The notes: generated from the sequence alone by a model not told the origin. A DNA stretch of 64,000 nt from Candidatus Nitrosopumilus sp. SW (GCF_006740685.1 NZ_CP035425.1:907687-971686), one strand, 5' to 3'; shown: positions 52,793 to 60,970, counted from the stretch's first letter. Program-made: numbers and translations.

Positions 52793-53647
52793 ATGACTCA
52801 GCTCTTCAGAAGTCTCATTTTTGTTCCTGGAAATAATCCTAGATTTCTAGAAAAAGCAAAAAATCTTCAGGCTGATATTGTATGTTTTGACTTAGAGGAT
52901 TCTGTTCCCGATAATGAAAAAACAAATGCCAGAAAGCTAATCAAATCTGCTCTTAAATCTCGAAAATCATATCAATCTTCAATTTTTGTTCGTACAAACT
53001 CTCCCCTATCTGGCAAAATTCCTACTGATCTTAAAGAAATTGTTCAAAAAGGAATTGATGGAATTGTTATTCCTAAAGTTAACAATGAAAAAGAACTGAA
53101 AAAAATCGAAAAAATAATCTCGGGACTGGAGAAAACACGAAAACTAAAACCAATTCAAATAATTCCTTCAATTGAATCTGCTGAAGGTGTTGTAAACACA
53201 TTTCAAATTGCCTCTAGCAGCAAAAGAGTTGTTGCAGTAGTTTTTGGCGTATTTGATCTCCTAAATGATATTGGTGTGGAATATACTAAAGACGCTGAAG
53301 GTGCAAAATATTCTCGAAGAAAAATTCCTATTGATGCACACGCTGCAGGTGTATCTGCAATAGATGCTATCTGGCAAGATCTTAAAGATTCAAAGGGATT
53401 AGAAAAAGATTGTAAAATAGGAAAAAGTTTAGGATATTCGGGAAAAAGCATTATTCATCCAGATCATATTTCTATAACTCACAAATTATTTCATCCAAAC
53501 AAAAGCGAAATTGAATGGGCTGAAAAAGTTTGTAAAACTTACCTTGAATCCACAAAGAAAGGAAAAGGTGCTACCACTGTTGAAGGAAAGATGATTGATG
53601 AAGTTCATTTTAAACAAGCAAAAGCATTACTTGAACTTGTGAAATAA
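52793..53647 (+). CDS. HpcH/HpaI (CitE-like) CoA-ester lyase
   Basis: The 284-residue barrel protein starts LFRSLIFVPGNNPRFLEKAKNLQADIVCFDLEDSVPDNEK, the metal-binding and substrate region of the CitE/malyl-CoA lyase family, followed by IVIPKVNNEKELKKIE, IIPSIESAEGVVN with the conserved Glu, and GKSIIHPDHI near the end. It may cleave malyl-, citramalyl- or similar CoA esters. It forms an operon with the reductase upstream; its 3' end nearly touches the convergent HTH gene. Confidence 0.9.
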   Translation: MTQLFRSLIFVPGNNPRFLEKAKNLQADIVCFDLEDSVPDNEKTNARKLIKSALKSRKSYQSSIFVRTNSPLSGKIPTDLKEIVQKGIDGIVIPKVNNEKELKKIEKIISGLEKTRKLKPIQIIPSIESAEGVVNTFQIASSSKRVVAVVFGVFDLLNDIGVEYTKDAEGAKYSRRKIPIDAHAAGVSAIDAIWQDLKDSKGLEKDCKIGKSLGYSGKSIIHPDHISITHKLFHPNKSEIEWAEKVCKTYLESTKKGKGATTVEGKMIDEVHFKQAKALLELVK

Positions 53648-53648
53648 C

Positions 53649-54260
53649 TCATTCCAAATTTTTAATTATTGACTTCATTGTTGTACTTTTTTCAAATATC
53701 TTTTTAGGCACGATTCCACTGACTATGAGTTTCTCTTTTTTAGCATCTATCAAAATTTCTTGAAAGACACATTGAATTTTTGATATTTTTTTACTTTCAC
53801 TTAGTACCTTTCCTGTCTCTATGAAAAATCCTTTGATTAGAAGGTTTTCTATTTTTCTATATCCTGAAGTTTTAGGAACACCTGACTCTCTTAGGATTTC
53901 TGGTATGGTGTGTTCACTTTTTAGAATTGATATGATCATTTTTCTAGTTTCATCATCTCCAAATATATCTAAAATAAAATGAATTAGTTTTGGATCAAGA
54001 ATGGTTAGATGATAGTTTTCTTTTACTTTTTTTACCTGAATAATTTCTTTTAGGCATTCTTTTTCAAATTCATCAATGTCTAATTCAGAATTTTTTTTAA
54101 TAATTTTTAATAATGTTTGAAAGTGTTCAGCTGAAAGCTTGATTGACATTCCATGTTCTAAAAATAATTCTCGTTCAATTTTTTTTAGCGTATCTACATC
54201 AATTTTTTTCTTGATCTTAGTACGTAGAGATGTTGAAATTAATCTGTCTAATCCCGCCAT
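53649..54260 (-). CDS. Thaumarchaeal HTH regulator (203 aa)
   Basis: The protein has an N-terminal helical segment that looks like a regulatory domain, and a C-terminal winged helix at about 120-165 (IISILKSEHTIPEILRESGVPKTSGYRKIENLLIKGFFIETGK), then a short beta domain. It starts 52 nt from a divergent response regulator, and both share one TATA-like box. It probably controls that promoter region, or acts as the output of the receiver protein; there is no histidine kinase adjacent. Confidence 0.75.
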   Translation of the reverse strand: MAGLDRLISTSLRTKIKKKIDVDTLKKIERELFLEHGMSIKLSAEHFQTLLKIIKKNSELDIDEFEKECLKEIIQVKKVKENYHLTILDPKLIHFILDIFGDDETRKMIISILKSEHTIPEILRESGVPKTSGYRKIENLLIKGFFIETGKVLSESKKISKIQCVFQEILIDAKKEKLIVSGIVPKKIFEKSTTMKSIIKNLE

Positions 54261-54281
54261 ATATGATGTCAGAAGATCTAA

Positions 54282-54289
54282 AATATAAA
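54282..54289. promoter_or_regulatory. Shared divergent TATA box
   Basis: AATATAAA (TTTATATT on the other strand) lies 27 nt from the ATG at 54313 and 25 nt from the minus-strand ATG at 54260. One element could thus direct leaderless transcription in both directions. Confidence 0.5.
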
Positions 54290-54312
54290 GAACTCATTAA
54301 TTTTATGAATTT

Positions 54313-54663
54313 ATGAGCAAATCTGTTATCATCATTGATGATGATGAGGATACTGTTCGATTATTTTCTGAATTTCTTGAAGAAAAAGGAATCAATGTTG
54401 TAGGGAATGGATTTGATGGTGTTACTGCAGTTAAATTATATAAAAAATTGAAACCTGATGTTGCCTTGATCGATCTTAACATGCCTAATGGTTCTGGCTT
54501 TTACGCAATCAAGAAAATTCAAGAATTCCAACCCAAAGCACGAATTATTGCAGTTACAGCTGATACCAGTACAGAAACTGAAGAAAAATTACAAAAACTC
54601 AATGTACCTGTAGTTCAAAAGCCATTCAATATTGAACACATTGTTTCAAGCATAAACGAATAA
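54313..54663 (+). CDS. CheY-like response regulator receiver
   Basis: The 116-residue single-domain receiver has the acidic pocket Asp9-Asp10-Asp11, phospho-acceptor Asp54 (VALIDLNMP), Thr82 (VTAD) and Lys103 (VQKPF). It has no output domain, so it must act through another protein, perhaps the divergent HTH protein. No sensor kinase is in the window. Start ATG 54313 is 27 nt from the shared TATA. Confidence 0.93.
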   Translation: MSKSVIIIDDDEDTVRLFSEFLEEKGINVVGNGFDGVTAVKLYKKLKPDVALIDLNMPNGSGFYAIKKIQEFQPKARIIAVTADTSTETEEKLQKLNVPVVQKPFNIEHIVSSINE

Positions 54664-54721
54664 TTCCCATTTTTGGGATATTTCATATATTGTTATATTA
54701 TAATTCTCATACTTTACACAC

Positions 54722-54865
54722 ATGGCAAAACGAGTAACCGTAATGATTGATGATGACATCGATAAGAAACTTCGACTTCGTCAAGCAAAATTAATTCAAC
54801 AAGAACAAGCCTCCTATAGTTATTCTAAAGTATTGAACGAAACCATTCGTAAAGTCTTAAAATAA
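54722..54865 (+). CDS. Small RHH-like protein (47 aa)
   Basis: An ATG at 54722 gives 47 codons ending at TAA 54863. The product MAKRVTVMIDDDIDKKLRLRQAKLIQQEQASYSYSKVLNETIRKVLK fits a ribbon-helix-helix monomer: strand RVTVMID, helix 1 DIDKKLRLRQAKLIQQ, turn, helix 2 SYSKVLNETIRKVL. A free-standing RHH dimer is the usual CopG-like DNA-binding unit. Target unknown; it may regulate the neighbouring receiver or TPR gene. Confidence 0.75.
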   Translation: MAKRVTVMIDDDIDKKLRLRQAKLIQQEQASYSYSKVLNETIRKVLK

Positions 54866-54927
54866 CTGGGAATTTTCCTTTTTTCAGAATAGATTAAAGA
54901 TAATGAAATTTTATCTAATTATTAGAA

Positions 54928-55638
54928 ATGGTGAATCTCCTAGATCCTAGCAATGTCATTACTAGGATGTTTAATGCAGGAAAATATGAAGAGATGTATA
55001 CCTATTGCAAGGGGTTGCTCGAAAAAATTCCTAATGATATGGTTGCACTTCAAAACATTTGTTTGTCTCTGATTTATCTGGAAAAATATCAAGAGGCGGT
55101 ATCTTATTGTGATAAAGTTCTTGAAATAAAAAAATCTGATACATATGCATTAAAAAATAAAATTTATGCATTAGAAAGTTTAGGCCAATATAAGGAAGTT
55201 CTAAAGTTATGTGAAGAAATTCTTTCCTCTAATCCTACTGATTCGTGGACATTGAATAGTATGGGTTTGTCGTTAAATGAATTGAATCAACACAAAGAGG
55301 CACTTGAATATTATGAAAAATCATTGACAATAGATCCAAACGATGTTACAGCCTTGATGAATAAAGCTATATCTCATAGTCATTTAGGTAATTACAAAAT
55401 TGCTATAGAGTTTTACGATAAAGCACAATTAGTTGATTCTAGCCTCAAAGAAATTCCTCTTGCTAAATCTAAATTATTTGAAAAATTAGGTGACAATGAT
55501 AACGCATTTCTGGCAGCTCAGGGAATTCTTAACAAAGATATGGAAAAAATCAAACAAGCAGCAAAAAAAAATAAATGCTCTTTATTTCATCAAGTTTGTG
55601 AAAATGAATTTGAACAATTAGATTCAAAAAAATCTTAA
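54928..55638 (+). CDS. TPR-repeat protein
   Basis: The 236-residue protein consists of about five tetratricopeptide repeats from residue 10 to 180 (for example ALQNICLSLIYLEKYQEAVSYCDKVLEI, TLNSMGLSLNELNQHKEALEYYEKSLTIDPND and ALMNKAISHSHLGNYKIAIEFYDKAQLV), followed by a charged helix. TPRs are protein-interaction scaffolds; the partner is unknown. It is between the regulator cluster and the riboflavin operon. Confidence 0.9.
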   Translation: MVNLLDPSNVITRMFNAGKYEEMYTYCKGLLEKIPNDMVALQNICLSLIYLEKYQEAVSYCDKVLEIKKSDTYALKNKIYALESLGQYKEVLKLCEEILSSNPTDSWTLNSMGLSLNELNQHKEALEYYEKSLTIDPNDVTALMNKAISHSHLGNYKIAIEFYDKAQLVDSSLKEIPLAKSKLFEKLGDNDNAFLAAQGILNKDMEKIKQAAKKNKCSLFHQVCENEFEQLDSKKS

Positions 55639-55686
55639 ATGAAAATTAACTAAATCATTTTATACGTGAATTTGTAGGTGATTTTG

Positions 55687-56271
55687 ATGTTTACAGGAAT
55701 TGTAGAAGGAATAGGTAAAGTAGAAAAAATTTCTAGAAATACAAAAAATCGTAGTGCAGTACAAATGACTGTAAACTTGGGAAAACATGCAAAAGGATTG
55801 AAAATTGGACAAAGTGTTGCACTAAATGGTGTATGTCTTACTGCAACAAAACTCACTAAATCTAATTGTATTTTTGAAATGATTGAAGAAACTACAAAGA
55901 AAACAGATCTTGGAAATCTTGAAGTTGGAGGAATAGTAAACATTGAACGAAGTTTAAAAGCAGGAGATCGATTAGAAGGCCATTTTGTTTTAGGACATGT
56001 TGATGGTGTGGGAACAATCAAAAAAATTCTAAAAAAACCTAAAGAAGTTCAAGTTTGGTTTGAAGTACCTAAAAAACTAGCAAAATACGTGGTCAAAAAA
56101 GGTTCTATTGCAGTTGATGGAATCAGTTTAACCGTAACTGACATCAAAAAAAATCTAGCTTCAGTTTCACTAATTCCTCATACAATTGAAGTCACAAATT
56201 TTCAAACAAAAAAAGTAGGCGACAAAGTTAATATTGAAACTGACATTCTTGGAAAATACATTCTAAAATAA
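55687..56271 (+). CDS. ribE: Riboflavin synthase, bacterial (trimeric) type
   Basis: The 194-residue enzyme dismutates two 6,7-dimethyl-8-ribityllumazines to riboflavin. Both internal lumazine-binding repeats are visible: FTGIVEGIGKVEKI (start) and FVLGHVDGVGTIKKI (mid), with SVALNGVCLT and SIAVDGISLTV in matching positions. ATG 55687 fits best (a GTG at 55678 is in frame), with AGGTGA at 55675-55680 upstream. Many euryarchaea use an unrelated archaeal riboflavin synthase, so the bacterial type is notable. First gene of the riboflavin cluster. Confidence 0.93.
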   Translation: MFTGIVEGIGKVEKISRNTKNRSAVQMTVNLGKHAKGLKIGQSVALNGVCLTATKLTKSNCIFEMIEETTKKTDLGNLEVGGIVNIERSLKAGDRLEGHFVLGHVDGVGTIKKILKKPKEVQVWFEVPKKLAKYVVKKGSIAVDGISLTVTDIKKNLASVSLIPHTIEVTNFQTKKVGDKVNIETDILGKYILK

Positions 56272-56349
56272 ACCTAATAATCTACTACTTTATTGGTAAT
56301 TACCAATTTTTAAGTAAACTTTATAATCGGTTTGAAGATTTTTTTGTTT

Positions 56350-57015
56350 ATGTCACTTGAAACTGCATTACACTCTCTAAAAAGAGGCGAATTTGTACTC
56401 TTGTTTGATTCTGCTGGACGAGAAAATGAGATTGACATGGTGGTGGCCGCAGAATTTGTAACTCCTGAACATGTTGCACGAATGCGTCAACATGCTGGTG
56501 GATTACTTTGTATTGCAATAGATAATCAATTTGCAAATTCACTTGAACTAAAGTACATGCATGAAATTTTATCTGATTCATCAATTTCTAACAAGGAGAT
56601 GATTATGGGATTAGCTCCTTATGGTGATCACCCAACATTTTCATTATCTGTAAATCATTATCAAACTTATACTGGAATTACTGATAATGATAGATCATTA
56701 ACAATACGAGAAATGGCAAATATTTACAATGTTGAAAATAAACAAAAAAAGTTTGCATCATCTTTTAAAACTCCAGGACATGTTCCTTTACTAATTGCAT
56801 CAAAAGGTTTGTTAGGAGCACGCCAAGGACATACAGAAATGTCTGTTTATCTTGCACAAATTGCAGGTTTGACTCCTGTCACTGCAATTTGTGAAATGAT
56901 GGATGCTGAGACATACACTGCATTATCTGTTGATAAAGCAGAAAAATTTGCAAAACAAAATGGAATTCCATTAATTGATGGAAAAGAACTATTAGAATAC
57001 GCCAAGGTGCATTAA
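56350..57015 (+). CDS. ribB: 3,4-dihydroxy-2-butanone 4-phosphate synthase
   Basis: The 221-residue enzyme makes the four-carbon unit of riboflavin from ribulose 5-phosphate. The metal/substrate motif GRENEIDM (about residues 24-31), RMRQHAGGLLCIAI, and TPGHVPLLIASKGLLGARQGHTEMSVYLAQIAGL are diagnostic. The ATG 56350 is preferred over TTG 56332 because a TATA-like CTTTATAATC lies about 28 nt upstream. It begins the tightly spaced part of the operon. Confidence 0.94.
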   Translation: MSLETALHSLKRGEFVLLFDSAGRENEIDMVVAAEFVTPEHVARMRQHAGGLLCIAIDNQFANSLELKYMHEILSDSSISNKEMIMGLAPYGDHPTFSLSVNHYQTYTGITDNDRSLTIREMANIYNVENKQKKFASSFKTPGHVPLLIASKGLLGARQGHTEMSVYLAQIAGLTPVTAICEMMDAETYTALSVDKAEKFAKQNGIPLIDGKELLEYAKVH

Positions 57016-57017
57016 TT

Positions 57018-57434
57018 TTGAATATTGCTATAGTAGTTTCGGAATTCAATGAGGATGTGACATCTAGGATGCTCTCAGTTGCACAAGAAAAAGCTGATTC
57101 TTTAAAATTGAAAATAATACATACATGTTCTGTTCCTGGTGCATATGATATGCCTATAATAGTTGATTCGTTATTGCAGAAAAGTGATGTTGATGCTGTA
57201 GTTACTTTAGGCGCAATTATCAAGGGGCAAACTAAACACGATGAAGTAATTTCTCATGCTGCTGCTCAAGCACTTACTGATTTATCCATAAAATATCAAA
57301 AACCTGTATCTCTTGGAATATCTGGTCCTGGAATGCAAGAAAGACATGCCCATGCTAGAATTAGGCCTGTGGCTGAACGTGCTGTAGAAGCAGTAGCAAA
57401 AATTTCATCAGAACTTAAAAGGATTCAAAAATGA
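57018..57434 (+). CDS. ribH: 6,7-dimethyl-8-ribityllumazine synthase
   Basis: The 138-residue enzyme shows VSEFNEDVTSRML, the VPGAYDMPIIVDSLL segment, GAIIKGQTKHDEVISHAAAQAL with the catalytic His, and QERHAHARIRPVAERAVEA. It condenses the diamino-uracil and the butanone phosphate. TTG start 57018, 2 nt after ribB; its stop overlaps arfA by 4 nt. Confidence 0.94.
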   Translation: MNIAIVVSEFNEDVTSRMLSVAQEKADSLKLKIIHTCSVPGAYDMPIIVDSLLQKSDVDAVVTLGAIIKGQTKHDEVISHAAAQALTDLSIKYQKPVSLGISGPGMQERHAHARIRPVAERAVEAVAKISSELKRIQK

Positions 57435-58183
57435 TTCAACTAAGTATTTTGAAAATAACCGGATATGGTCCATGGACTTTGACTTTAGGCAGTGACAGAG
57501 AACATGAACTACAAATACTTCAGGCATCTTTGTACAAGCAGGTACAAAAATTATTTTCTGAAAAAAACTGCCTTGTTTTTCTTAATAGATCTGATGAATT
57601 TTTTGTTGTTTCTAATGGTATTGGTTTAGAAGATCACATTCAAATTCAAAAAACACTTGAAAAATCATTTGAAGTACATCTAACAATTTCAATAGGTTTT
57701 GCTGAATCTCCATTTGAAGCAAATTTGAAAGCATATGAAGGAAAGAAAAACAAAATTGTTTTAGATAAAGAACATAATATTTTTGGTTTTGTTAATGAGT
57801 CATCTGACTCTAAAGTTACTATCATGCATTTGGATGTTGATGATTTAACATCTCAAAGAACAACAAATTCTCCATATGAAATTTCTTCAATAATTTTTCA
57901 ATTGTATTCTAAAATGTCAAAATATTTCTTGGAGAAAAATTCTTTGACATTTTTTATGGGAGGTGATAACTTTATGGTTGTTGCAAGTGATGATGGAAAA
58001 AATTCTGTACAGGATTTCATTAATATGATTAAAAATGATGATAAAATTTCTTTGAATTGTGGTATAGGTAATGCTAGTACGTGTAGAGATGCTGTAAAAT
58101 TGGCCACAAAATCTCTTGACACAATTCGTGAAATTCGAGATTCAGGAAAAGAAAAACCTGAAGTTTATGAATTATCATGTTAA
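57431..58183 (+). CDS. arfA: GTP cyclohydrolase III (ArfA)
   Basis: The 250-residue protein begins MIQLSILKITGYGPWTLTLGSDREHELQILQASLYKQV, the signature of archaeal GTP cyclohydrolase III, a duplicated GGDEF-like fold that opens the GTP ring and releases pyrophosphate but leaves the formyl group in place. A second half repeat starts VTIMHLDVDDLT and reaches SLTFFMGGDNFMVVASDD. The next step requires a formamide hydrolase. It overlaps ribH and the amidohydrolase. Confidence 0.93.
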   Translation: MIQLSILKITGYGPWTLTLGSDREHELQILQASLYKQVQKLFSEKNCLVFLNRSDEFFVVSNGIGLEDHIQIQKTLEKSFEVHLTISIGFAESPFEANLKAYEGKKNKIVLDKEHNIFGFVNESSDSKVTIMHLDVDDLTSQRTTNSPYEISSIIFQLYSKMSKYFLEKNSLTFFMGGDNFMVVASDDGKNSVQDFINMIKNDDKISLNCGIGNASTCRDAVKLATKSLDTIREIRDSGKEKPEVYELSC

Positions 58184-59367
58184 TCAAAAACATTAGCATT
58201 CTTTTAGGAAAAGAATTAGATTTTATAACAAAAACAAGTGTTCAAATCCAAAATGGAAAATTCAAACGTATTCAACCTAACATTAAACCAAGTGGCACAG
58301 AAGATTCAATTGATTGTGAAGGTCTCTTACTAATTCCTGGATTCATCAATGCACATACCCACATAGGTGATTCCATTGGAAAGGATGTTACTTTAGATAG
58401 TTCAGTGGATAAAAAAATACATCCTGTTTTTGGTGCAAAATCAAAAATTCTAAAAAATACCCCTCCTGAGAATCTGTCTAATTTTATGAAAAATACTTGT
58501 CACTCTATGCTTCGAAAAGGAATTACCACTTTTGTTGATTTTAGAGAAGGAGGATTAGACGGTGTCATTTTATTAAAAAAAACATTATCTGAAGTTCCTA
58601 TACGATCAATCATCTTGGGTAGATTAGATTTTTACCAAAACTCCACAGAAATTAAAAAAAATCTATCTCTCCCTAAAGAAAAAGCCAAGGAACTACCTCT
58701 AATTCTTCAGAAATGTGATGGTATTGGAATTAGTGGTGCAAATGAGAATAGTAATTCTGTTTTGAATCATTATTCAAAAACTTCAAAGATTAGAGCAATT
58801 CACGCTTCTGAAACAAAACAAAGTGTTTCAAGATCTAAAAGAATGACTGGAAAATCTGAAACAATTCGTGCACTATCTATGAAACCTCATTTCCTTGTTC
58901 ATATGACTCATGCATCAAATAGTGATCTTCATGTAGCGGCAAAAAAAGTCAGAGGAATTGTTATTTGTCCAAGAGCTAATGCCTCCTTAGCTGAAGGAAT
59001 TCCAGACATCCCCCTAATGCAAAAAGCTGGTTGTATACTTGGATTAGGCACAGACAATGTTATGATAAACTCCCCTGATATGTTCCGAGAAATGGACTAT
59101 CTATGGAAAGTTACAATGGGTATTCATAAGAAAAGAATCAATCCAAAAGAAATTCTAAAAATGGCCACAGTAAATGCTGGAAGAATATTGAAAAAAGACA
59201 TTGGTGTTGTTGAGACAAAAAAAATTGCTGACTGTATATTTCTCAATAAGCATGCATTAGATTTAGAACCAATGCATGAACCTTATGCATCAATTGTTCA
59301 TAGAGCATCTGAATCTGCAATTCAAGCAGTAATGGTTGGAGGTAAAATAGTTCATGGAAAAATCTAG
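58177..59367 (+). CDS. Amidohydrolase in the riboflavin operon, ArfB candidate
   Basis: The 396-residue protein is a metal-dependent amidohydrolase of the chlorohydrolase/TRZ type: metal ligands His60-x-His62 (GFINAHTHIGDS), a later His in IRAIHASET and VHMTHAS, and the Asp in GLGTDNVMINSPDMF. It overlaps arfA by 7 nt and arfC by 14 nt. The GTP cyclohydrolase III product needs deformylation by ArfB, which in methanogens is a creatininase-family protein not seen here; an amidohydrolase in this position is an attractive replacement. Deaminase of another intermediate is the alternative. Confidence 0.82.
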   Translation: MLIKNISILLGKELDFITKTSVQIQNGKFKRIQPNIKPSGTEDSIDCEGLLLIPGFINAHTHIGDSIGKDVTLDSSVDKKIHPVFGAKSKILKNTPPENLSNFMKNTCHSMLRKGITTFVDFREGGLDGVILLKKTLSEVPIRSIILGRLDFYQNSTEIKKNLSLPKEKAKELPLILQKCDGIGISGANENSNSVLNHYSKTSKIRAIHASETKQSVSRSKRMTGKSETIRALSMKPHFLVHMTHASNSDLHVAAKKVRGIVICPRANASLAEGIPDIPLMQKAGCILGLGTDNVMINSPDMFREMDYLWKVTMGIHKKRINPKEILKMATVNAGRILKKDIGVVETKKIADCIFLNKHALDLEPMHEPYASIVHRASESAIQAVMVGGKIVHGKI

Positions 59368-60010
59368 ACCTCACATAATTCTAAGTGGAGCAATATCTAT
59401 TGATGGAAAAATTGCAACCAAAGTAAATGATTCTAAACTTTCGTCAAAAGAAGATATTCAAAGACTTCATAAATTACGTTCAAATGTAGATGCAATTCTT
59501 GTTGGAAAAAATACCGTTTCACGTGATAATCCACTTCTAACTGTTCGATATGTTAAAGGAAAAAATCCTACTAGGATCATTTTAGATTCTAAAGGAACCA
59601 TTTCCGAAAAATCAAAAATTCTACAATCTAGCGATAAAGTCCCAACCATAATTGCAGTATCAAAAAAAATTAGTAAAACAAATCTCGAAAAACTACAGAA
59701 ATTTCCTATTGAGATAATTACTGTTGGTAATGATTCTGTTAATCTAAAATTATTATTAAAAAAACTCTCAAAAAAGAAAATCAAGACAATATTAGTTGAA
59801 GGTGGAGGAACCATAAATTGGGAATTTGTTAAGCAGAAACTTTTTGATGAGGTGATAGTAACTCTGTCTCCGTTTTTAATTGGTGGAGAAGATGCAATTT
59901 CTTATTTACGAGGTGCTGGATTTAGCAAGATTTCTAATTCACCAAATCTTAGACTCAAATCAGTTAAGAGGCTCAAAAATCATCTAGTTTTACATTATGA
60001 AAAGCTCTAA
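59354..60010 (+). CDS. arfC: 2,5-diamino-6-ribosylaminopyrimidinone 5'-phosphate reductase (ArfC/RibD C-terminal type)
   Basis: The 218-residue protein is the RibD C-terminal reductase family as a free-standing enzyme: SGAISIDGKIATK, KLRSNVDAILVGKNTVSRDNPLLTVR, and ILVEGGGTINWEFVKQKLFDEVIVTLSPFLIGGEDA. It reduces the ribosyl side chain with NAD(P)H. The ATG is inside the end of the amidohydrolase gene, so translation is coupled. With ribE, ribB, ribH and arfA this covers most of the pathway; only the phosphatase is missing. Confidence 0.94.
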   Translation: MEKSRPHIILSGAISIDGKIATKVNDSKLSSKEDIQRLHKLRSNVDAILVGKNTVSRDNPLLTVRYVKGKNPTRIILDSKGTISEKSKILQSSDKVPTIIAVSKKISKTNLEKLQKFPIEIITVGNDSVNLKLLLKKLSKKKIKTILVEGGGTINWEFVKQKLFDEVIVTLSPFLIGGEDAISYLRGAGFSKISNSPNLRLKSVKRLKNHLVLHYEKL

Positions 60011-60046
60011 GTTCTTATACTTTATTTCGAATACAACTACAAGAAA

Positions 60047-60319
60047 TTGGCAGTAAAAAAGAAAACAACCAAAAGAAAAACTACCACAAAAAAGAAGGCT
60101 GCACCAAAAAAGAAGGCTGCACCAAAAAAGAAGGCTGCACCAAAAAAGAAAGCTACTAAATCAAAAGCAAAGAAACCAGCATTTGGTGGATATGCCATTA
60201 GTTTTGCAGGACGTAAAGAAACCGCTGAACAAATATTTGGTAAAAAACCAATTGCCCCAAGTGAAATGACCAAAAAGATTTGGGCATTTGTAAAATCAAA
60301 AAGCCTTTCTAATCGTTAA
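60047..60319 (+). CDS. Lysine-rich nucleoid-like protein with AAPKKK repeats
   Basis: The 90-residue product starts at TTG 60047. Residues 3-42 are a highly basic histone-H1-like tail (AAPKKK repeated), followed by a compact C-terminal part PAFGGYAISFAGRKETAEQIFGKKPIAPSEMTKKIWAFVKSKSL; the PSEMTKKIWAFVKSKSL stretch resembles the SWIB domain (PSxxTKKIWxYIKxxxL). Architecture, small size and charge suggest DNA compaction. A strong hairpin follows the stop. Confidence 0.75.
   Translation: MAVKKKTTKRKTTTKKKAAPKKKAAPKKKAAPKKKATKSKAKKPAFGGYAISFAGRKETAEQIFGKKPIAPSEMTKKIWAFVKSKSLSNR
60088..60141 (+). repeat. Three perfect 18-bp tandem repeats
   Basis: The unit AAAAAAGAAGGCTGCACC (KKKAAP in a shifted reading) is present three times without change at 60088-60105, 60106-60123 and 60124-60141, and continues as a partial copy to about 60155. 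Copy number variation between strains would be in-frame. Confidence 0.9.
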
Positions 60320-60326
60320 ACCCACT

Positions 60327-60348
60327 TGTTAACGATAAACCGTTAACA
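60327..60348 (+). terminator. 8-bp hairpin after the nucleoid-like gene
   Basis: TGTTAACG (60327-60334) and CGTTAACA (60341-60348) are perfect arms with a 6-nt loop, 7 nt after the stop codon and followed by a T-rich tract. Each arm also contains the palindrome GTTAAC, so an operator for the hemerythrin gene is an alternative reading. Confidence 0.5.
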
Positions 60349-60412
60349 CTTTCTATCTTTTAATTATTTTAAAAAAATAAGATATAGATACTGGAAATAA
60401 TGTAAATTCATC

Positions 60413-60970
60413 ATGTCAACTGCATCACTAAGACGTGATCATGAATTAATTGAAAAAGTTGTCAAAGCAATGGATGCGACTATTTCATTATTAAATGAAA
60501 ATAAAAAAATTCCTGAATCAATTTTACTTCCTGTTATTGATTTTTCAAAAAATTTTACAGATGTTTGTCATCATAGTAAAGAAGAAAATTCTCTATTTCC
60601 TGCATTGGAACAAGCTGGATTGCCAAAAAACATGGGTCCTATTGCAATGATGTTAATAGATCATGAACGTTCTAGAGAAATTGCAGCAAGTATGGAATCT
60701 TCTGCAAAGGAATATCTTTCTTCAGGTGAATCTGCAAAATTAATTTCTGACATGAAACAATATGTAGAACATATCACAGAGCATCTTTGGAAAGAAAATA
60801 ATCGATTGTTTATGATGGCAGAAGCTCGATTACAATATGTTGCACAAAAAGTAGATGGAGAATTAAATGAAATTGAAGCTACAAAACTCAAAGATTTGGG
60901 AAAGACTAGACAACATTATGAAGATCTTGCTGAAAATCTCACCCGAGATGTTGCTGAGCACGGAAATTAG
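60413..60970 (+). CDS. Hemerythrin HHE-domain protein
   Basis: The 185-residue four-helix protein has the iron-ligand pattern of HHE hemerythrin-like proteins: RRDHELIEKV (residue about 10), VCHHSKEENSLFP, IDHERSREI, and HITEHLWKENNRLFMMAE. It should bind a non-heme diiron site for oxygen, nitric oxide or iron handling; NO is a relevant stress in ammonia oxidizers, but substrate is inference. The next gene follows after 2 nt. Confidence 0.9.
   Translation: MSTASLRRDHELIEKVVKAMDATISLLNENKKIPESILLPVIDFSKNFTDVCHHSKEENSLFPALEQAGLPKNMGPIAMMLIDHERSREIAASMESSAKEYLSSGESAKLISDMKQYVEHITEHLWKENNRLFMMAEARLQYVAQKVDGELNEIEATKLKDLGKTRQHYEDLAENLTRDVAEHGN

Noticed and set aside
60088-60155. Short tandem repeats as a CRISPR array
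   Set aside because: Units follow each other without spacers, are only 18 bp long and stay in frame within a coding sequence.
60037-60273. Phe/Ala-rich minus-strand frame opposite the lysine-rich gene
   Set aside because: It is the mirror of AAPKKK codons, giving artificial FFFGAA repeats; the plus-strand protein is more plausible.
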